NCBI GenBank assembly: GCA_029449245.1
Contig: JANATF010000009.1
Location: 1,488,001-1,552,000 of the forward strand
Source: Mortierella alpina
Taxonomy: Eukaryota > Mortierellomycota > Mortierellomycetes > Mortierellales > Mortierellaceae
DNA length: 64,000 nucleotides
Direction of reading: 5' to 3'
Below the pieces are notes generated by a model. It was not told where the DNA came from, ran no database searches, and was given only the letters and a program-made list of their open reading frames with translations. Below, piece after piece: positions 42,995-56,600 of this stretch. The position numbers and the translations under genes are program-made. How positions within the stretch are numbered: the first letter of the stretch is position 1; each line of letters opens with the position of its first letter.

Positions 42995-44928
42995 TCAAAC
43001 CGTGGTTGTCGCGACTTTTGTAAATTGTACCAACTGACCCAGCACTTCCATCTGAAATCCAGATACTCCCTTATCATCGTCAAGGGAGAACGAGGCCAGC
43101 AGTGTCATCTGAATGTAAAAGTCGGCTAGCTCGGTCGTGAACGAGTCGTATTGGTAATGATCCATCTTGGCATCAAACATGTTGAACTTGAAATACAACG
43201 ATCCTGACTCCAAACGCACAGAGCCCTCACCATAGACGGGGCTGGTGTAAGTGCCAACATACTCCTTCAGGTCGAGCGATGGGGAAGTCCCATTGATTGG
43301 CTTGGGGAGAAGGCCGTCGCGCACCGTTGTTATGTCGCTGTACTGTGCTTGAGCTTTGCTGGCCGAGACAGCTAGCCAGTCTTGAGTCTTGGGTAGGTCA
43401 AAAAGTTCGTCGGCAATGTAGTAAGCCATGTTGTTAACGAGCTCAGCGTTTTTGACGTTTGCTGCTTGGGCGATTACTAGGTCATCATCCGGGAATACTG
43501 CTAGGTTTGACCTGTACCCAGAGATAGATCCGTCTATCAAAATGACAACCATCACAAAAAAAAAAAAAAATAGACATATTAATAGGTGATACGAGTCGAC
43601 AGCACGTCTTGCGCGTATGATAGTAGCTGAACCAAGTCGTCAATCAGAAAATGTTGTCCAGGTCTTCAGGAGAGATTCTTACCATGCCAAAAATAGTTCT
43701 TGCCCTTGTAACTGTCTGGCATCCAGCCCATCCCGTAAGCCTGAACAGGCGCGAATTCGGGTGAGCGCTTCGATCCAGTCACGAACGTATATCCAACGAC
43801 CAACTGATCGACACTCGTTTTGTTCAGCACTTGCTTCCCGTCGACCTGACCCGACTGCATAATGACCCGCCCCCAGCGAACTAGATCGAGCACATTGGAA
43901 TGAATGTCGCCTGAGGGGGCCTCGGAAAGATATACCGGATCGAGGTAGCCTTGGATGAAATTGCCCTTCTGGGCATCCTCGTACGAAGCAGCATTGTAAG
44001 GAATCGCATAGTTTTTAAACCGCTTGCTCATCTCCACAGGCCCAAACCCAGTGTGGTCGAGCCCGAGGGGCTTGAGAATCTTTTCCTCCACAAGTTTCTC
44101 GTAGGTAGTGCCGGCAACGTTGGCAGCGGCCTCGCCGGCGACAGTGTACATGACGTTGCTGTATTGAACCGTGGTGCGCAACTTGGAGTCCAGCTTGACG
44201 TTCCTGAGGCGCTTAATGAGGTCTCGACGGGTGGTGTTGGTCCTGTACCATCCAAAATCAATATTGGGCATTCCCTACAAAAGTAAATGTATAGATATGA
44301 TGAGTTATTATTTTTTTCAATGCTAAGCGTTGAAGTTTTAGTCGAGTGAATTGGGACTAGGGAGGCATACCGCGCGATGGGATAGCAGGTCCTGGTTTGT
44401 CAACTGCGACGTGAGAACAGGATCTTCAAGCTCGAAGTCGGGCAGATAATGAGTGATGGGGGTGGTATCCCAGTCCATCTTGCCTTCGGCCACTAATTCG
44501 CCTATGGTGGCGGCAGTGAAGGCCTTGGTCAAGGACCCCATAGGCTGGACGGTCTTTGGAAAAAAAATCGAAGATCACGGTAACAAAAAAAGGAAAGTGG
44601 AGTTTCAGTGGGGGCCTTCGGATTGCCTCATCATTGCAGTAAAGGGAGAAGACAAGTTCCGCTTTTCATAATGTACCTCGACAGTGTAAGGATCCTTGTC
44701 GTTTCGTTTACCAAAACCCTCTGCAAAGATAAGCTTGCCCTTGTACAAAATGGCAATGCTCATTCCAGGAAGTCCTGTTGAGATTCGGGCCTTCTCGAGA
44801 ACATGACTGAGGTCTGAAAGCGGGACTTTGGCGGCTTGAGAGGGGTTGGCGATTTGGGTAAGCAGGATGGAAGGGAGAACATAGAGGATGAAGCTAGCGG
44901 TTGCTCGGAACGAGGAGAAGACGACCAT
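42995..44928 (-). CDS. Serine beta-lactamase-fold hydrolase (class C / LACTB-like), signal-anchored or secreted
   Basis: Four exons: 44928-44677, 44553-44371, 44274-43683 and 43533-42995; introns of 123, 96 and 149 nt, 521 residues. The N-terminus is a hydrophobic signal (FILYVLPSILLTQIANPSQA). The fold's motifs are in order: SxxK as S91-LT-K94 (PMGSLTKAFTA), YxN as Y183-S-N185 (VQYSNVMY), and the third box as H342-D-G344 where HGG or KTG is usual. A C-terminal lipocalin-like extension follows (YVGTYTSPVYGEGSVRLESG). Fungal members hydrolyse esters, amides or small lactams; actual beta-lactam hydrolysis is unproven. The ATG at 44928 lies 69 bp after a TATA box. Convergent with the sedolisin gene; a shared role in extracellular hydrolysis is speculative. 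Confidence 0.9.
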
Positions 44929-44996
44929 GGTGATTAATATATAGAGATGAAGATGTTTACAATATTGAGAGAAAATCAAAGACGATGCATGGCGAC

Positions 44997-45003
44997 TTTT
45001 ATA
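44997..45003 (-). promoter_or_regulatory. TATA box of the beta-lactamase-like gene
   Basis: TATAAAA on the minus strand, 69 bp upstream of the ATG at 44928. Confidence 0.55.
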
Positions 45004-46142
45004 CGTTTCGAAAAGCTGATGGGACTATACTTTGGACTCGAGTAGGGCTTTTCCTTTGATCCTTGATGCTCGTTAACGAATCTAAGATTATAGTGTAAAT
45101 TTGGCTGTTCATAAAAAGCCACGCGGTGCACATTCTCTTCTGGCCTTGTAGTACCGTGTAGGACGAGGGCTTTGCTGCCTTGATTTCTATGCAACTTCTC
45201 TTGGCACTTGCATCCTTCATTTTCTTTTTGTGAAGCAGGCTAGACTTCAACATTTTCAATAGTGAGAAAGGCAAGTATGGATAAAAGACTTGGCAAGCGT
45301 TCTGTCTGTCCTCAAGAGCTTAGAATAGACAAACATTGATGAGGATTACTCATGGTCCCCCACAGCCTTACGAAACGGAAAGCTCAGACCATTTTCGTGT
45401 CGTGATATAAAGCTGTAGAATGAGGGGCTGCGCGTCTCTATTTTAGGTTTCGCGTCTTATGGGGAAGCAACGGAAGGGGCTTTGCACAATAAATCTGCTC
45501 CACAGCCCTGTTCAGTACTGTGTGACAGTACAACCCTCCATGACATAAAAAACCAAGGTCTTGGCATCAACAGTTCGTGCGAATCGCTTTCCTTAGCACC
45601 TATGAAAGTGACCTCGCTGCCTTTTTTACGAAGCTAGACTTCCGATAACGTCTGGATAATCAGCGACTTTGAGGATGGAGGAGTGCCATGGACTGGGAGC
45701 TACAACTAATGTAAAGAATACAGACCTCTTTTGTCCTCACTAATTGACGATGCCCTGCTGCCTCGAGACATCATCAATACCAAGGACCGCTTACTAGAGA
45801 AGCGATGGGTGTATGCTGGACAATGTATAAAAGGAACATTGCTGAATCGAGGAATAGGGACAAACAACCATGAAGGAGCACCAGAGCCGGCGGTAGAAGC
45901 TACAAGCGGGGATTGCAGCCGTGCTTATACAATGTACTTGGGCCTTTTGTCGAAGTGACCCTGCTTAACGCGGTGTAGAGAGAGAGGAAGAGTGTAGATC
46001 AGTATCGAAGCAAGCGACTCAGATACTGCGGAAGGATGAATCGCTTGCTGGCCATGCATTTTGCTTTGCATCAGCTGTTGCCTGATGAATAATGGTGCGC
46101 GCGGGTTCAGCGGTTATTCTGGCACTGAACTCTGACCGAACT

Positions 46143-46200
46143 ATGATTGACCTACGTTGTACCCTGCTTCCATGATCGGCCTGCGTTGTACCCTGCAACC
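46143..46200. repeat. Two tandem copies of a 29-bp unit
   Basis: Two adjacent 29-bp units differ at a few positions and share CGTTGTACCCTGC; a degraded third start (ATGATTCACTG) follows. Non-coding. Confidence 0.65.
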
Positions 46201-47634
46201 ATGATTCACTGTGTTACCATGGTTCTGTTGTGATGTCGACATAACGGTCACTAAGGCTTTCTTAACGCGGAGACGTCGACCGGCTGCTACTATGACAGCT
46301 TTTTTTTTAGCAGCAACGTGGAGTTGTAGCATTGCCCATTTCAATCTGACCGTTGTAGCGCTTATCTCTACTGATCACTACTGAATAGGTCCATATCATA
46401 AAGGACGACCGACGCCCGATTAGTCTATTAACCCGTCCATAGTCCTGCTGTTTACCTCTTCCCGGTGTTACTTGTTTTCTTGTCCAGAACGCTCCCTTGT
46501 GAATGCCCCGCCAAAGTGGAGCAGCCTCCATTATCCTGAACCCTAAGAGGCGTTGTCGGATTATGGCATTAGAGACCACTGCACACGAAACCCCCCCCCC
46601 CTCTACACAATCAGAAAACCATCAATGCCTCTGGACATTCACCAACTTAAGATGGTGAATGCTTTGCGTCACCCATACCTTCACGTGCGTTGAGGACAAG
46701 GAACCATGCTCTATAGGCTATTCGCATACTCTATGGTGTAACTTGTGTGCCAGCTGTCTTCGATAGCACAGAAAAGTATAAGGCATGAACGCGTCCCAGT
46801 TAGGGAGTGAAGAGATATGGCTTAGGCGCAGCGCATAGTGTTCGACCATCACTTACTGTTTTCGCAACCGTGATCCTCATAGTAACCGTCAGCTCGATCC
46901 TTATTAAGTCCAATACCGACGACGGGGGTGGGGTAGTTGGCTCCGTAAAATGTAAAACAACTGCTTTTGCATCTACTTTGAATATTCGAATGATCTCTGT
47001 CAAAAGTCGCCTGTAGCATCGTCTACTGCGCTAAAGAAGACGACGGACGGAGCTAGAGTGGAAGGTTTGAAGAGCAACCGACTTCCTCGACATGCACGGA
47101 GCCGCCGCCTTACCATTCTCGTCGCCTAACAACACGACGACGGGCGGTTGAATCTCCACTTGCAGTTCTCCCTCCTTTCTAAATGGTCTCCATGCCCACT
47201 CTCCAACTCAACAGCCCTCTTGGGTAGAGTCAGCGTCTAGCGTTAGCAAGATTGTATGTCGCTTGCTTTGATTTGAATTCTATGGTTATAACTTGCGTGT
47301 TGTTGTCAGGTTGCCATAGGTTTAGCGCTGTTCCATTCAGGACGACCGCGGGAAGGGGCTTCAGAATCTCGCCCTTTATATTATCTGTAGGATCTACTGG
47401 CGAGAACAGAGATGGGTTGTGCGTGCTTTATTGTTACAGGTTCTTTTGTAAACGTCCAAAGGACTGGTGGATACAGGTGTGATCAAGGACTGATCGTCTT
47501 GATGCGCGTGCTCTGTCTGTAGGATCAGTTTCCGTGTTAGCATGGTGGAGAGTGAGGGCGAGAGAGCATGCTTCACCAAAGCGGCAGGAGAGGGCGTTGA
47601 GAACAGAGACCGTTAAGGTTCAAAAGGCAGGTGC

Positions 47635-50600
47635 TCAGTTGCAGCAATATCGCTGGATCAGCAATGCTAGGCCCTTTGTAAGCAGCGGCTTGGTCATGTA
47701 CTCGTCCATCCCAGCCTTGATGCACGACTGCAATTGGTAAACAAAATATATATATATAAAAACAACGCGTTAGAAAAAACGAAGGCCATTGGGCAATTGC
47801 GTGTTCGCTTACATAGGCACACACCGCGTCCTACCTCTTTCGTCGTCTGCTGGATATCGGCGCTCAGGCCTACAATCGGGATCCGCATGTTACTCGTGGC
47901 TTCATCCTTGTGCTCCTGAGCAAACTCGGCTTCTAGAGCGCGGACTTTTTTCGTCGCTGCCAGTCCATCCATAATGGGCATGTGCTAATCACGACAAAAA
48001 ATTCGGACAAAATGACTGCAGTGAGCGAAAGCGCACCACATCAAATCGAATATACCGACAACACAAAGGGAGGTGTGGCCGACAACTTACATGGTCAAAG
48101 ATGGCAATGGTGTAATGTCCACGGTCAGCCGATAGCCATTGGTTGACCGCTTCCTGTCCATTGTTCGCAATCATCACATTCATGCCCAGTTTAGAGAGTT
48201 GCCTAGAATGATCACCATCAACAATATCGCAGCACTTGTTAATAAGATATTGCATATCCTTGAAAGCAACTGTTCGTCGTCTGAAAACACAGAGGAATCT
48301 TACTTTTCAAGCAACCGCTGCGACACAAAGTCGTCCTCGGCCACGAGCACATTTTTTCCACGACAGCTATTCCGCTCTTCTGAGCTCAGCAGAGACGTCA
48401 GGGCGTCGTTGTTTCGGGCACGCTTCGGCATCGCCTCCTGACTCGCCTTTCTGAAAGTCCCTCTGGAAATGCCAACTCCACTCAGACCAAGATTCGTAGA
48501 GTCCTCGTTTACACCAAGGGGTGATGCCATTGATCGAGGCAGTGTCGAATCCTTATTGACCTTGAAACGGCGGGTTTCCTCTCCGTTGACCTCACCATCA
48601 TCCAGCGGCCCTTGCCTTCGCCGTCGCTTCAGAGACGCAATAGAGTTGACAGGGCAAGATGACGGTGTCGAGGAAACTCCCGTTACCTGGTCCTGTTCCA
48701 AACCACCTTCATCCGTCTCTGGCAAGTCCGTCACCTTGGCCTCCATCTCGGCGTCCTCTTCCAGCTCTTCCACCTCCTGAGGCTGCATATGTCGATTCAT
48801 CGCGTTGTAAATGATCTGGAGTATTTTCATCCTCCGCACCGGCTTGATCAACCGGAAGACCTGGAAACTGGTCGTCTCCATCCGAGGACGACACACCACC
48901 TCATGACTCTCCGCCGTTTGCTGCAAATCGAGAGTACTGCCCGAAAAACCATCCCCGGCGATCGTGCATGGCACGGGTCGAGTGACAGTGATCGGTCCAC
49001 GCGACTTGCGCTTCTTGAACAGCTCTGACGGCCGCTTCACGTATGGAATTACAGGTACCTTTGCCTTGACGGCTGCGATTTTGGCCGACGTGGCCGCTGC
49101 GGTCGCACGGCCTGCGAGACTAGCCAGGGCCGCCTGGTTCTGTTGAGCGCTCGTCTCATGCGAGGCTCTTTGAATCTGCCCGACTGCATGGGCCTCCAGA
49201 CCAATCTCGGATGCCTGTTGGAATATACGGCCCCGGCCACCGATATCAATCTGCCCGGATTCGGGTTCTTCGTGCTCCTCATCAGACTGACTCTTGGCTG
49301 CCGGCGGCAAGATCCACCGCAGCGTCTCGGTCGTAGGTGCGAGAAGTAGGATGAAGGCCACGGTCGGAGACGGGTATATCCGATCCAACTCTGCAGAGTC
49401 CAGGACATGGTCTACAAGAATATAGTCGAACCGCGTCATTCCCTCGATGCTGCAACAATCTGAGTTCTTAGTGCCACAGCTAGTGCCAAATCGTTCCTTC
49501 AGTTCCTCGGTGCTGCTGCTCGTAGCTTCAAGGTCAACGTCCCAAGCAGTCGCCGCTCCATTTGCCGTTTCAGTGGTGCATGTTCCTGTCATCTTGATCG
49601 TTCCACTCTCCAGAGCAGAGGCCACATCATCAAATTCTACACAAATGGTGCCCTGGAGGGTCCGAGTGATCTGTTCCCTCAACTGCCGATTGGGCGACAA
49701 GATCAAAAACCGTCTGCCCCTGATCACATCTAACCGCGCATCCAGGATTCGATAACACTCCAAGAGCCGAGCCGATTCTGCAGGGCTCTGCTTGTGATCA
49801 TACGGGGTCGACGTCCTGAGTTTGGCCGTGAACGTAAACGTCGCTCCTTGACCCTTCTCAGAATCCACTGTCACCTTGCCGTGCATGTGCGCAATGAGCT
49901 GTGCACAGATCGAGAGACCCAAGCCCGTACCACCATACTTGCGGGTGGTTCCATTGTCTGTCTGTTGGAACGACACGAACAACATCTTTTGCTCCTCTGG
50001 ACTCAAGCCAATACCCTGGTCCTTCACAGCGCAATGCAAAACAATTTCGTCTCCCAGCTGAGAGTCATCCACGTCTGCTACGACTTCTCTATCCTTCTTG
50101 TGTGCCTTTCCAGACAGGATCCGGAGCAGACTCTGGGACGACCTCGCCTTCTTGGACGGCCGTTTGAGTGTCTCGCGTTTGTTGCGTTCATGCCAAAATT
50201 CTATCACGACGTTTCCGGAGGCAGAAAATTTGATGGCGTTGCCAATCAGGTTCATGAGGATTTGCTTCAGACGATCCGGATCGCCGATCAGGTCCAACGG
50301 CAATGTCGGATCGAACAAGATAATAAGCTCCAGTCCCTTGCGCGAAGCCAACGGCACAAGGAGGTCACATACATCTATCGGAGCAGAAGTAACAACAGTC
50401 AGCTAAAGCGGTTTGAAAATGTACTACACGACATTTCTACAGTGCGTGTTAGATTCATACCTCCGACGATCTCTTCAAAACATAGAGGGATGTATTCCAG
50501 AGTGACCTTGTCCGCTTCCAGCTTACTGAAGTTGAGCAGGTCGTCCACGATCCGGATCAGCATCTCACAGGATGCCTTGGCCATATCCACAAACTCAAAT

Positions 50601-53600
50601 TGCTCGTGCGAAAGTCCGCTCGAGTCTCTGAGTAGCGACAGCATCCCTAGAATGCCAGAGAATGGTCTAACATAGCGAGCAATAATATTGAATTGAGGCA
50701 TGGTAAGACGCTTGGCATTCTCAATTCGATCCTACGCATTGGAAACTTCGCAGCACAATTTCTTGCTGGATGTGAACACTTACGTTCGCAGCTCATGGCT
50801 CATGTTGGCCAAAAAGTTGGACTTGAGCTGAACCGCACGTCGCTGATCATCGATATCGATCGTCACCGTAAGCCATTGAATAATTCTGTTGTCCGAAGGG
50901 GACTTTATCGGGAGCATACGAATGATTGCCCATCGGAACGACCCATCCTTCAACCGGTACCGACTCTCCCTAAGAGAAATAAAACAGATTAATATATCGC
51001 CTCTCCATGACAAGCGATGAGCAAAAGTTACTACATATGACCAAGGCTCTCTCGGACACCTACCATTGACAAGGCACGCCTGCGAGAACGCGTTCATGCC
51101 AGTGTTCCGCATAGATGGCGAGTTCATCTTCATGCGTCAAAATCTGCCAGCCAGAATTCATGATCTCCTCGAGCGAGAATCCTGTCATATCCTTCCAACT
51201 GGAATTGATATACTGACAGTTCTCCGCTGTTGCATCCCACAGCGCGATCCCGCATGGCATGTTCTCGAGCAACCCGTTCAGCTTGGTCTCTGACTGAAGT
51301 ACGGACTGGTACAGCAACGCGTTCGTGATCGAAATCCCCAACTGCTGGACCAGCAAATTCATCACCAGCATGCGTTTGTTCGCAAACGCCCTTTCGGGAA
51401 AGTCCTCCATGTATAAAACCCCCACCATTGCAGTCTTGTGCAAGATGGGCGCACACAGAACCGTCCTCAAATCCGCCCGCTGCTTGAGATAATCATCCGC
51501 ACAGAACCGAGGGTCGTCCATGGCATTGGTGAGCAGACAGGGCGTCGACGTGTTTCGCACATAGTTGATGACTCCATGGAACAACGAGCTGCACTGTCCC
51601 ACTGGTTGTGGGGGGTTCACAGACTCGCACCGTCCTAGATCACCCTGCGAGGCTGCCAGAACGAGCTCATGATTCTTGGAAATGAAGACCGAGCACTTCT
51701 TGGCACCCACACTCTGGTTCAGCACATACAGAGATTTGACCAGCAACAAGTCCAAGTCAATCTCACTCGCAATCACCTGCATGGACTCTATGACCGAGGA
51801 AAAGTCCAGAACATCAAGGTCTGCATTATCCACTTCGGGCGATCCTGGCGACGCCGCCCAGGTATTCTGCAAACTGTGCAACGGACCTGAGGAGGAGGAG
51901 GCACTTGAGGCAGCATTCCCTGCTCCTGGCAAGTTTGTTGACATACATGACTCTGCGATCGCGGCAGCTGCGGCCGAGACCGCATCGTTGCCGAATCCAC
52001 TTGGACTGTACTTGGGGCTGCCCGCCAGCCAGGGTGAAGTCGAATTGACCGAGTTGGAAGATCCTGCCACGGTACTGCTGACGTTTGAACTTGCGGCTCC
52101 TACGGGACCCAGAGGATGACCTGCAGAATAAAGCTCTGCGTCGTTGGGGCGGTAGAAAAGTCCCCGACTAGAGTTGACAGCCTCAGGTGCGGACCCAAAG
52201 ATCTCTGGGTATGTCTTGTGAAGCCATTGGACTTTACCGCGCGCTCCCCAGTCCTGATAGCCCTTGCAGGCTGTTGTCATGAGACATTTCGCACTCGTGA
52301 TTAGGCCATGCCGGAGGTGGCACCGTGCAGCCAGCTCGTACGAGAAGCACTTGTGGAGCGGGAAGTTCCCCTCGGTCGCATACGAGATCGCCTTCTCGTA
52401 AAGCAGCATGACCTTGCCAAGACACGTCTGTTGCTGCTCCCACTGCTGATCTGCGATCTCGGCCTCCAGTAAATGAAACATGGCAGCATGGTTGGTCGGG
52501 AAATGTTTAGCCCGCTTTTCCATCCTGTCACGCACCACAAGCAGCCGGCTGGACAGTTTCTCTCTTTCGACCGGATCTTGCTCTGTCCTCAGCAAGTTCA
52601 CTAGCGCCAGCCCCACAACCGTAAAGATCGAATGCGAGATCCAAGAGCCCTCAAAGTTCATCATCGACTTTGGGTCGTCGTGCCACGTATGGGTGACCTC
52701 GTTGATGAACGCATAGTGTCCAAAGATAAACGCCGCCACGATTTTCAGCATGGAGTACGTGCTGTTGTTATGAACCATCACCAGCGTCTTCTCCTGTCGA
52801 CGTCCATGTATCCTCACCTCTGCAAGCTCATTATCGTCAAAGATCGTCTCCGGGTTGTCAGAATGGGTCTGGCCCTTGAGACACTTGATTAGTTGAGCGA
52901 TTCCTTGCATCACCTCGACGCCGTGTGATTTGGGTCCAAACTCAATGTGCTTTGTGATAAGATCCATGGTCGCATTCATGCAGTCGCGCAGCTGGGTTCT
53001 TCCCAACAGCACCCGCATCACCGAGACGTGGATCATTCCTGCGGTGTGGAACAGACGATCTGAGGTCATATCCGCGGCCATGAGTGTTTCCTCCAGGGCC
53101 GGTATCGAGTTTGCGATATGCTCACCCCATTGCTGAACTGTCAGGTAGAACAAGAACTTGACGTGATGATTACCAAGGCTGACTTGGCAAGCGAGTCTAC
53201 ACGTCCGGGGCCAAAACAAAAAAAAAAAAACAAAAGTTCGGCGTGCATAGTTAGTAAACAGTACGTCTTGCAAAACCCCCCCCCCCCCGCTCAAAGGTCA
53301 CTTGAGTAACCATACGTACCTCCCGAGCTCGTACGCATTCTCGAGACAGCCATGCCAGGTCGAATGTGTAAGAGCAAAGGACACCAGCGCGCGTCCTGCG
53401 TCTTTGGTTATACCGTTTTCGCACACTAGCTTCATCGACTGGGCAATGCCTACCGCCAAGAACGGAACATTCTGATAGTACAAAGTCGCACTACACGAAA
53501 AGAAATAATGGGGAGAGTAAGATGTGAGAAATGGAGACAGACAAATGACAGACGCATATCTAGGACACACACAGGAGGACAGAGTTCCATGGGTGATGAC

Positions 53601-56600
53601 ATACTTGGCAATGGACAGAACTTCCATCATGGTGTTGATCCGAGCGTTGCGGCAGATCTTTGGGCTCTTGACCTCCAGCTCCTTCATGTGATCCAACAGC
53701 ATCAAATGCGTCCGATCGTAAATATCCCGAATTTCCTCCTGTGACGGGTTGAACGAGACCTCTTTGGACATGCCAAGTTCCTGCAAACACTGGATTGTGA
53801 TCCTGGTTGCCTGCGCCGGGTTGCCATAAGCCCAAACAGACATCTCGATCTGGTGCTGGTACACTCGTGCACGATCGATCGGATCCGTTATATGAGACAA
53901 CACCTCCTCACAAATCTTCATGGCCTGATCGAAATGCTCCTGCCAGCGCTCTGCCTCAATGCACTGGAGGTGAATCCTGAGGGCTTCCAGATAGAGTGAG
54001 GTCTTTTCGGGTACCTCCTCTTCGTCATGGTTACCACTCTGGTCCGTTCTCGACGAGTCCATGGTCACATCTCCCGATGCGTCGGTGCCTGGAAGTGCCC
54101 AACAATCTTTCGGAAGGAGCGACAGAGCCGCGCTCCAATAGGCCATGGACATGTCCTGGGCGCCACTCTTTTGCGACTTTTCGCCCGCCAGCGACAGAAT
54201 CATCCTCACCGACTGTTCGTCTAGTTCCGGATGGCGCTCCTCGTCTTCCTCATCCAGCGCTGGGACCCAGTACGGCCTTTCCTCGTGATCTTCGCCGCCG
54301 CCAGAGGCGATCTTCTTCTTGACCAAGTCCATACACTGAAGAATATGACTCGCAGTCCGGAACTCCTGCCCCGGTCTCCTGAACAAGATTTTGGCCATCT
54401 CATAGTGCAGTCGCTCCTTTTCGTCCGTGCCTTTGAGTAGATTCAGGGCCACCTTGCGCATGATTCCGTGATGGAACCGAAGATTATCCGGGGTGGATGT
54501 ATATACCAGAATGCCTTCCCGCAGTGCTGACTGCAGTCCTGCCATTGCTGTACTGCCCTTGTTCGAATCCGCTTCCGTGGCAACCGCGGGCGCATGATCT
54601 CGCCAGTTCATTTGCACATGCTGCTCTAGTCCTCGTCCCGTCCATACATACGCCGTAGACGCCAATAGCTGTATATCCTGGATCGTAAATATTGAGCCGC
54701 AGATAGCTGCACAGATAAGAGTCTTCTTGGTGTCGCAGTCTAGCTCCCTGAACCGATTCTCCAGAAACGCATATTCCTCGCCTGTGAGCTTCCGAATCAC
54801 TTGAGCCAGCGTCTCGGGACAGGATTCCCACTCCCAGACACGACTAAAGCAATTAAAGAAAATGGTCTGGTTCCTGTAGAGCTCCAGTACTAACTGCCTT
54901 ATCGTCAGCCACGACTTGGAATGAAGCACGGTGGCCAGAGGCAGGACGTCTGGCTTTGCCCGATGCAATAGCACGCCAAGGAATTCCTGAATCGTCTCCA
55001 TCCCAGGATTCTGCAGTCGAATGAATCGAACCCCACCACCTCCGCGCACAACCAACGGTAATCCTGTAGCACGGATCGCGGTCGTTTTGCTCATCGATGC
55101 AGACGCGGGCGACGGTCCTTTCGGGTGTGAAATGCCATCCACAAGAGTGTCGTGGTGAAAGTCTCCCAGGGACCCATGACTTCCCGTGTGGCTGTGTCTG
55201 GTGTTGTTTCCGCCCAAGATTTGCTTGACCTTCATCAGACAGTCCACGGTATCACGGTGTGTCATGATCAGCACAATCGGTAGTCGCTTATTAACATTAA
55301 CCAGCGTCGACAGTAGTGCAATCGAGTTTTCGTCCGCGTAATGAATATCGTCGATCATCCAGGTCATGAAGAAATGCGTCGAGATGACGCGTATGAGTTT
55401 CAAGATGAGAGCATGGAATCTCTCTGCGGAGTGGGACAAAGAAACAGCCTTGCTCTCCAAGTTGTCAGTCCCGTCAAAAAAGTATTTGAGTTCAGGTACG
55501 AGATCGCATATGATGCCAATACCAGAAGTGGGCTCGAACGCCGTCCGGATCGCGATCACGAGCGAGGCGAGGGCGTCGGTGTGTTGAGTTAGGAGCTGCT
55601 GGAGTACGCTTTGGATACAGGAGAGAATCGCCGAGTAGGGCTCGTTCCCCTCTGCCTCAAATATTCCGGCTGCAAACAGTCCAGAGTTCCGAGCGACCTG
55701 CGCCATCCCTCTGATAAGAACAGTTCTGGAAACATTCATGAAGGAGGGAAAGAAAAAGAAGTTAGATCGCGCATAGTTCTGCAAAAAATAAAAATGAAAC
55801 AGCTAAAAAAAATCTACTTGGCCAGCAAAAGTCTCCTCTTCCGTTTGAGCTTTGAGCTCACTTACTTTCCAACTCCAGATGGACCACTGACAAATATCGC
55901 TCGGACAACTGGATCTGACATCTCTGATCCACGGTGAACGGACTTGCCTCCATCAAATGGCTTTGGAGTTCTGAGCAGCGTCTTTGATGACAGCGGGATC
56001 TTTGCCGTGGACTGACTTTGTAGCGACACAATATCGTCGTCCTCGAATATGTAATGATCCGAGTCGTTGATGACGGTGGTACTTGATACCGCTACGTCCT
56101 CCTCCAGTGGACCTTCCTCCGCCACACCGCTGTTGAGTGCTTGCTGGTAAGCACTGGCTGCCTGTGATATTGCTGCCGAGATCAGTTGTTGTTCAATTTG
56201 GCGTCCGAATACAGCGTTTGGAATAATGAACTGATATGAGATGTCGTGTTTGCCAAGCGCGAAGGACTCGATCTATTTAACGAAGGAAGGCAAAAGGGTT
56301 CAGTTCCAGAATATCCAGTGGGTGGTTTTGAATTCTAGCGTGCACAGTCCATACCGTTCCAGTCTTGTGAAGCTGATTGAGACATCGTAGAATGTCCTGC
56401 TTGAAGCCGAATGCATTTTGATAACGCTGGCTCGGTTGCTAGAGTAGTGGCAACAGGTTTTAAAAAAAGTAGTTCAAGAAGATGAGCACTCGACTCGTTT
56501 TGTCGCCTCCCCCTCCCCACCCCATTTCTCATGAGCTCACTTGAGAATCCGCCTTTACCTTCTGCGTCATCTTGCGAAGAATATCATCAATGACTGGAGG

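Larger units (their letters stand above)
44929..47634. other. Long intergenic region
   Basis: About 2.7 kb. It holds the promoter of the beta-lactamase-like gene at the left, a 29-bp tandem repeat near 46143, and a C run at about 46590-46600. Only short unrelated open frames; no tRNA or protein motif recognised. Confidence 0.4.
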
